From Planctomycetota bacterium (GTDB lineage: Bacteria; Planctomycetota; PUPC01; JABMSA01), in NCBI GenBank assembly GCA_013202185.1, contig JABMSA010000144.1, forward strand, positions 1-5,128: a DNA stretch of 5,128 nt, given 5' to 3'. Each line of letters starts with the position of its first letter. The first letter of the stretch is position 1. Under the pieces are notes generated by a model, which was given only the letters and a program-made list of their open reading frames with translations, searched no databases and was not told the DNA's origin. Made by a program: the position numbers and the translations under genes. Below are positions 4,544 to 5,128 of this stretch, piece after piece.

Positions 4544-5128
4544 CTACTGTGCCAGCACGAGGCGCGGGTCTGAGAGCCTGTTGGTGACAAGGAGCGCGTC
4601 GCCGCCGGGCCTGCTGAGGCGGATGATGTCGGCGCGGGTGACGGCGCGGAAGCTCGCCCACGCAGCGCCGCCGGCGCGCCTGCACGCAAGGCCAAACAGC
4701 ACTACGGCGTCGTCGCCGCGCACGCTGTCGGCAGCCTTCCGAAGCTCAGTCGCGAGGGTCGCGCGGTCATTCGCGTTCAGATCGTCCAACAGCGCCCGGG
4801 CGACGGTCGGGATCCACTGTCCGCCCTTTTTCAGGGCTTCTGCGGCCGCCGCGACGAACTTGTCGCCGAGCTTGTCGTGCTCGATTCCTGCTGCTGCCAG
4901 GTTCCGCGCCTCGGCCACGGTGCCAGCCTGAGCCTCTACCCCAAGCTGCACGATGGCCACATCAGGCACTACGGCTACTTTGCCCTGACCGCTGACCCAG
5001 ATTCCAGCCTGCCCCCCACTGGTAATCAAATAGGGGGCTCGAGAATACTCAAGGGTGGAGGAGGAGGGAAGGGCTTGTGGGACAGTGACCCCGGTTTGTC
5101 CGCCAGGGGCGGTAGCTCTTGGCAGGGA
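4544..5128 (-). CDS. SIMPL (DUF541) domain start fused to an unknown C-terminus; partial, runs off the window
   Basis: On the minus strand the frame is open from the window edge (5128) to the stop at 4544, giving at least 194 residues; the start is beyond the window. Visible residues 1-40 are a Ser/Thr/Pro/Gly-rich linker, as follows the signal or lipoprotein peptide in exported SIMPL proteins. Residues 41-74 (AGIWVSGQGKVAVVPDVAIV, then QLGVEAQAGTVAEA) match the conserved first strand of the SIMPL/DUF541 fold (periplasmic or surface proteins, function poorly defined). From about residue 75 (nt 4906) the sequence no longer follows the family: it becomes helical and Ala/Leu/Arg/Asp-rich (GIEHDKLGDKF, ALLDDLNANDRATLATELRK, RAVTRADIIRLSRPGGDALL) and ends LVLAQ. 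Third-codon GC rises at the same place. SIMPL domains need about 200 residues, so this one is truncated. I read it as a fusion of two gene pieces, in frame either by chance or through a genuine event. TTG at 5029 is not needed as a start. Confidence 0.6.
   Translation of the reverse strand, partial: SLPRATAPGGQTGVTVPQALPSSSTLEYSRAPYLITSGGQAGIWVSGQGKVAVVPDVAIVQLGVEAQAGTVAEARNLAAAGIEHDKLGDKFVAAAAEALKKGGQWIPTVARALLDDLNANDRATLATELRKAADSVRGDDAVVLFGLACRRAGGAAWASFRAVTRADIIRLSRPGGDALLVTNRLSDPRLVLAQ

Noticed and set aside
4917..4926. ACGGTGCCAG shared with the palindrome at 104-113, close to the SIMPL fusion point
   Set aside because: Only ten bases are shared, the palindrome is not completed at 4926, and the sequence is within sensible SIMPL codons; a chance match is adequate explanation.

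Overview
The window reads as bacterial, GC-rich chromosome from an uncultured lineage, most like Planctomycetota or a neighbouring PVC/Hydrogenedentota-type group. That placement is an inference from two things: the gene families (sialate O-acetylesterase, DUF3160, URO-D-like protein, SIMPL) and abundant REP-like hairpins built on CCACGGGC/GCCCGTGG and GCCC/GGGC arms, a style I associate with those genomes. No rRNA, complete tRNA, CRISPR array or intact transposase is visible.

Layout. 1-521 has no supported gene; it holds a repeat-palindrome-repeat unit (69-155) and, further down, a good sigma70-type promoter (440-468). 522-1901 (+) is the one complete, healthy-looking gene, an SGNH/GDSL-type sialate O-acetylesterase. 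Convergent to it, 31 bases away, lies the C-terminal part of a DUF3160 protein (1933-2514, minus). The N-terminal part of a DUF3160 protein, with signal peptide and ribosome binding site, lies at 3554-3802 on the same strand. Between the two halves are about 1.04 kb of unrelated DNA (2515-3553) in place of the missing central part. This block carries a short plus-strand coding remnant, a minus-strand terminator and promoter-like signals, and a dense cluster of palindromes with a 59/60-bp tandem repeat. 3803-4120 is the leader of the DUF3160 gene plus a rightward promoter (4034-4061). Just behind that promoter is the C-terminal third of a URO-D-family protein (4121-4459), without its N-terminus. 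On the minus strand, 4544-5128 is a frame open to the window edge: it begins with a Ser/Thr/Pro-rich linker and the start of a SIMPL (DUF541) domain, then switches to an unrecognised helical C-terminus.

How it fits together. The genes do not form a recognisable operon or a new system. The common theme is breakage: three of the four protein families appear only as pieces joined to foreign sequence, and the largest junction is packed with REP-like repeats. The two explanations are a real rearrangement hotspot with decaying genes, or an assembly/binning chimera. Sequence alone cannot decide between them. I found no convincing evidence of a previously undescribed functional system; the repeat cluster and the DUF3160 replacement are the most worthwhile leads.
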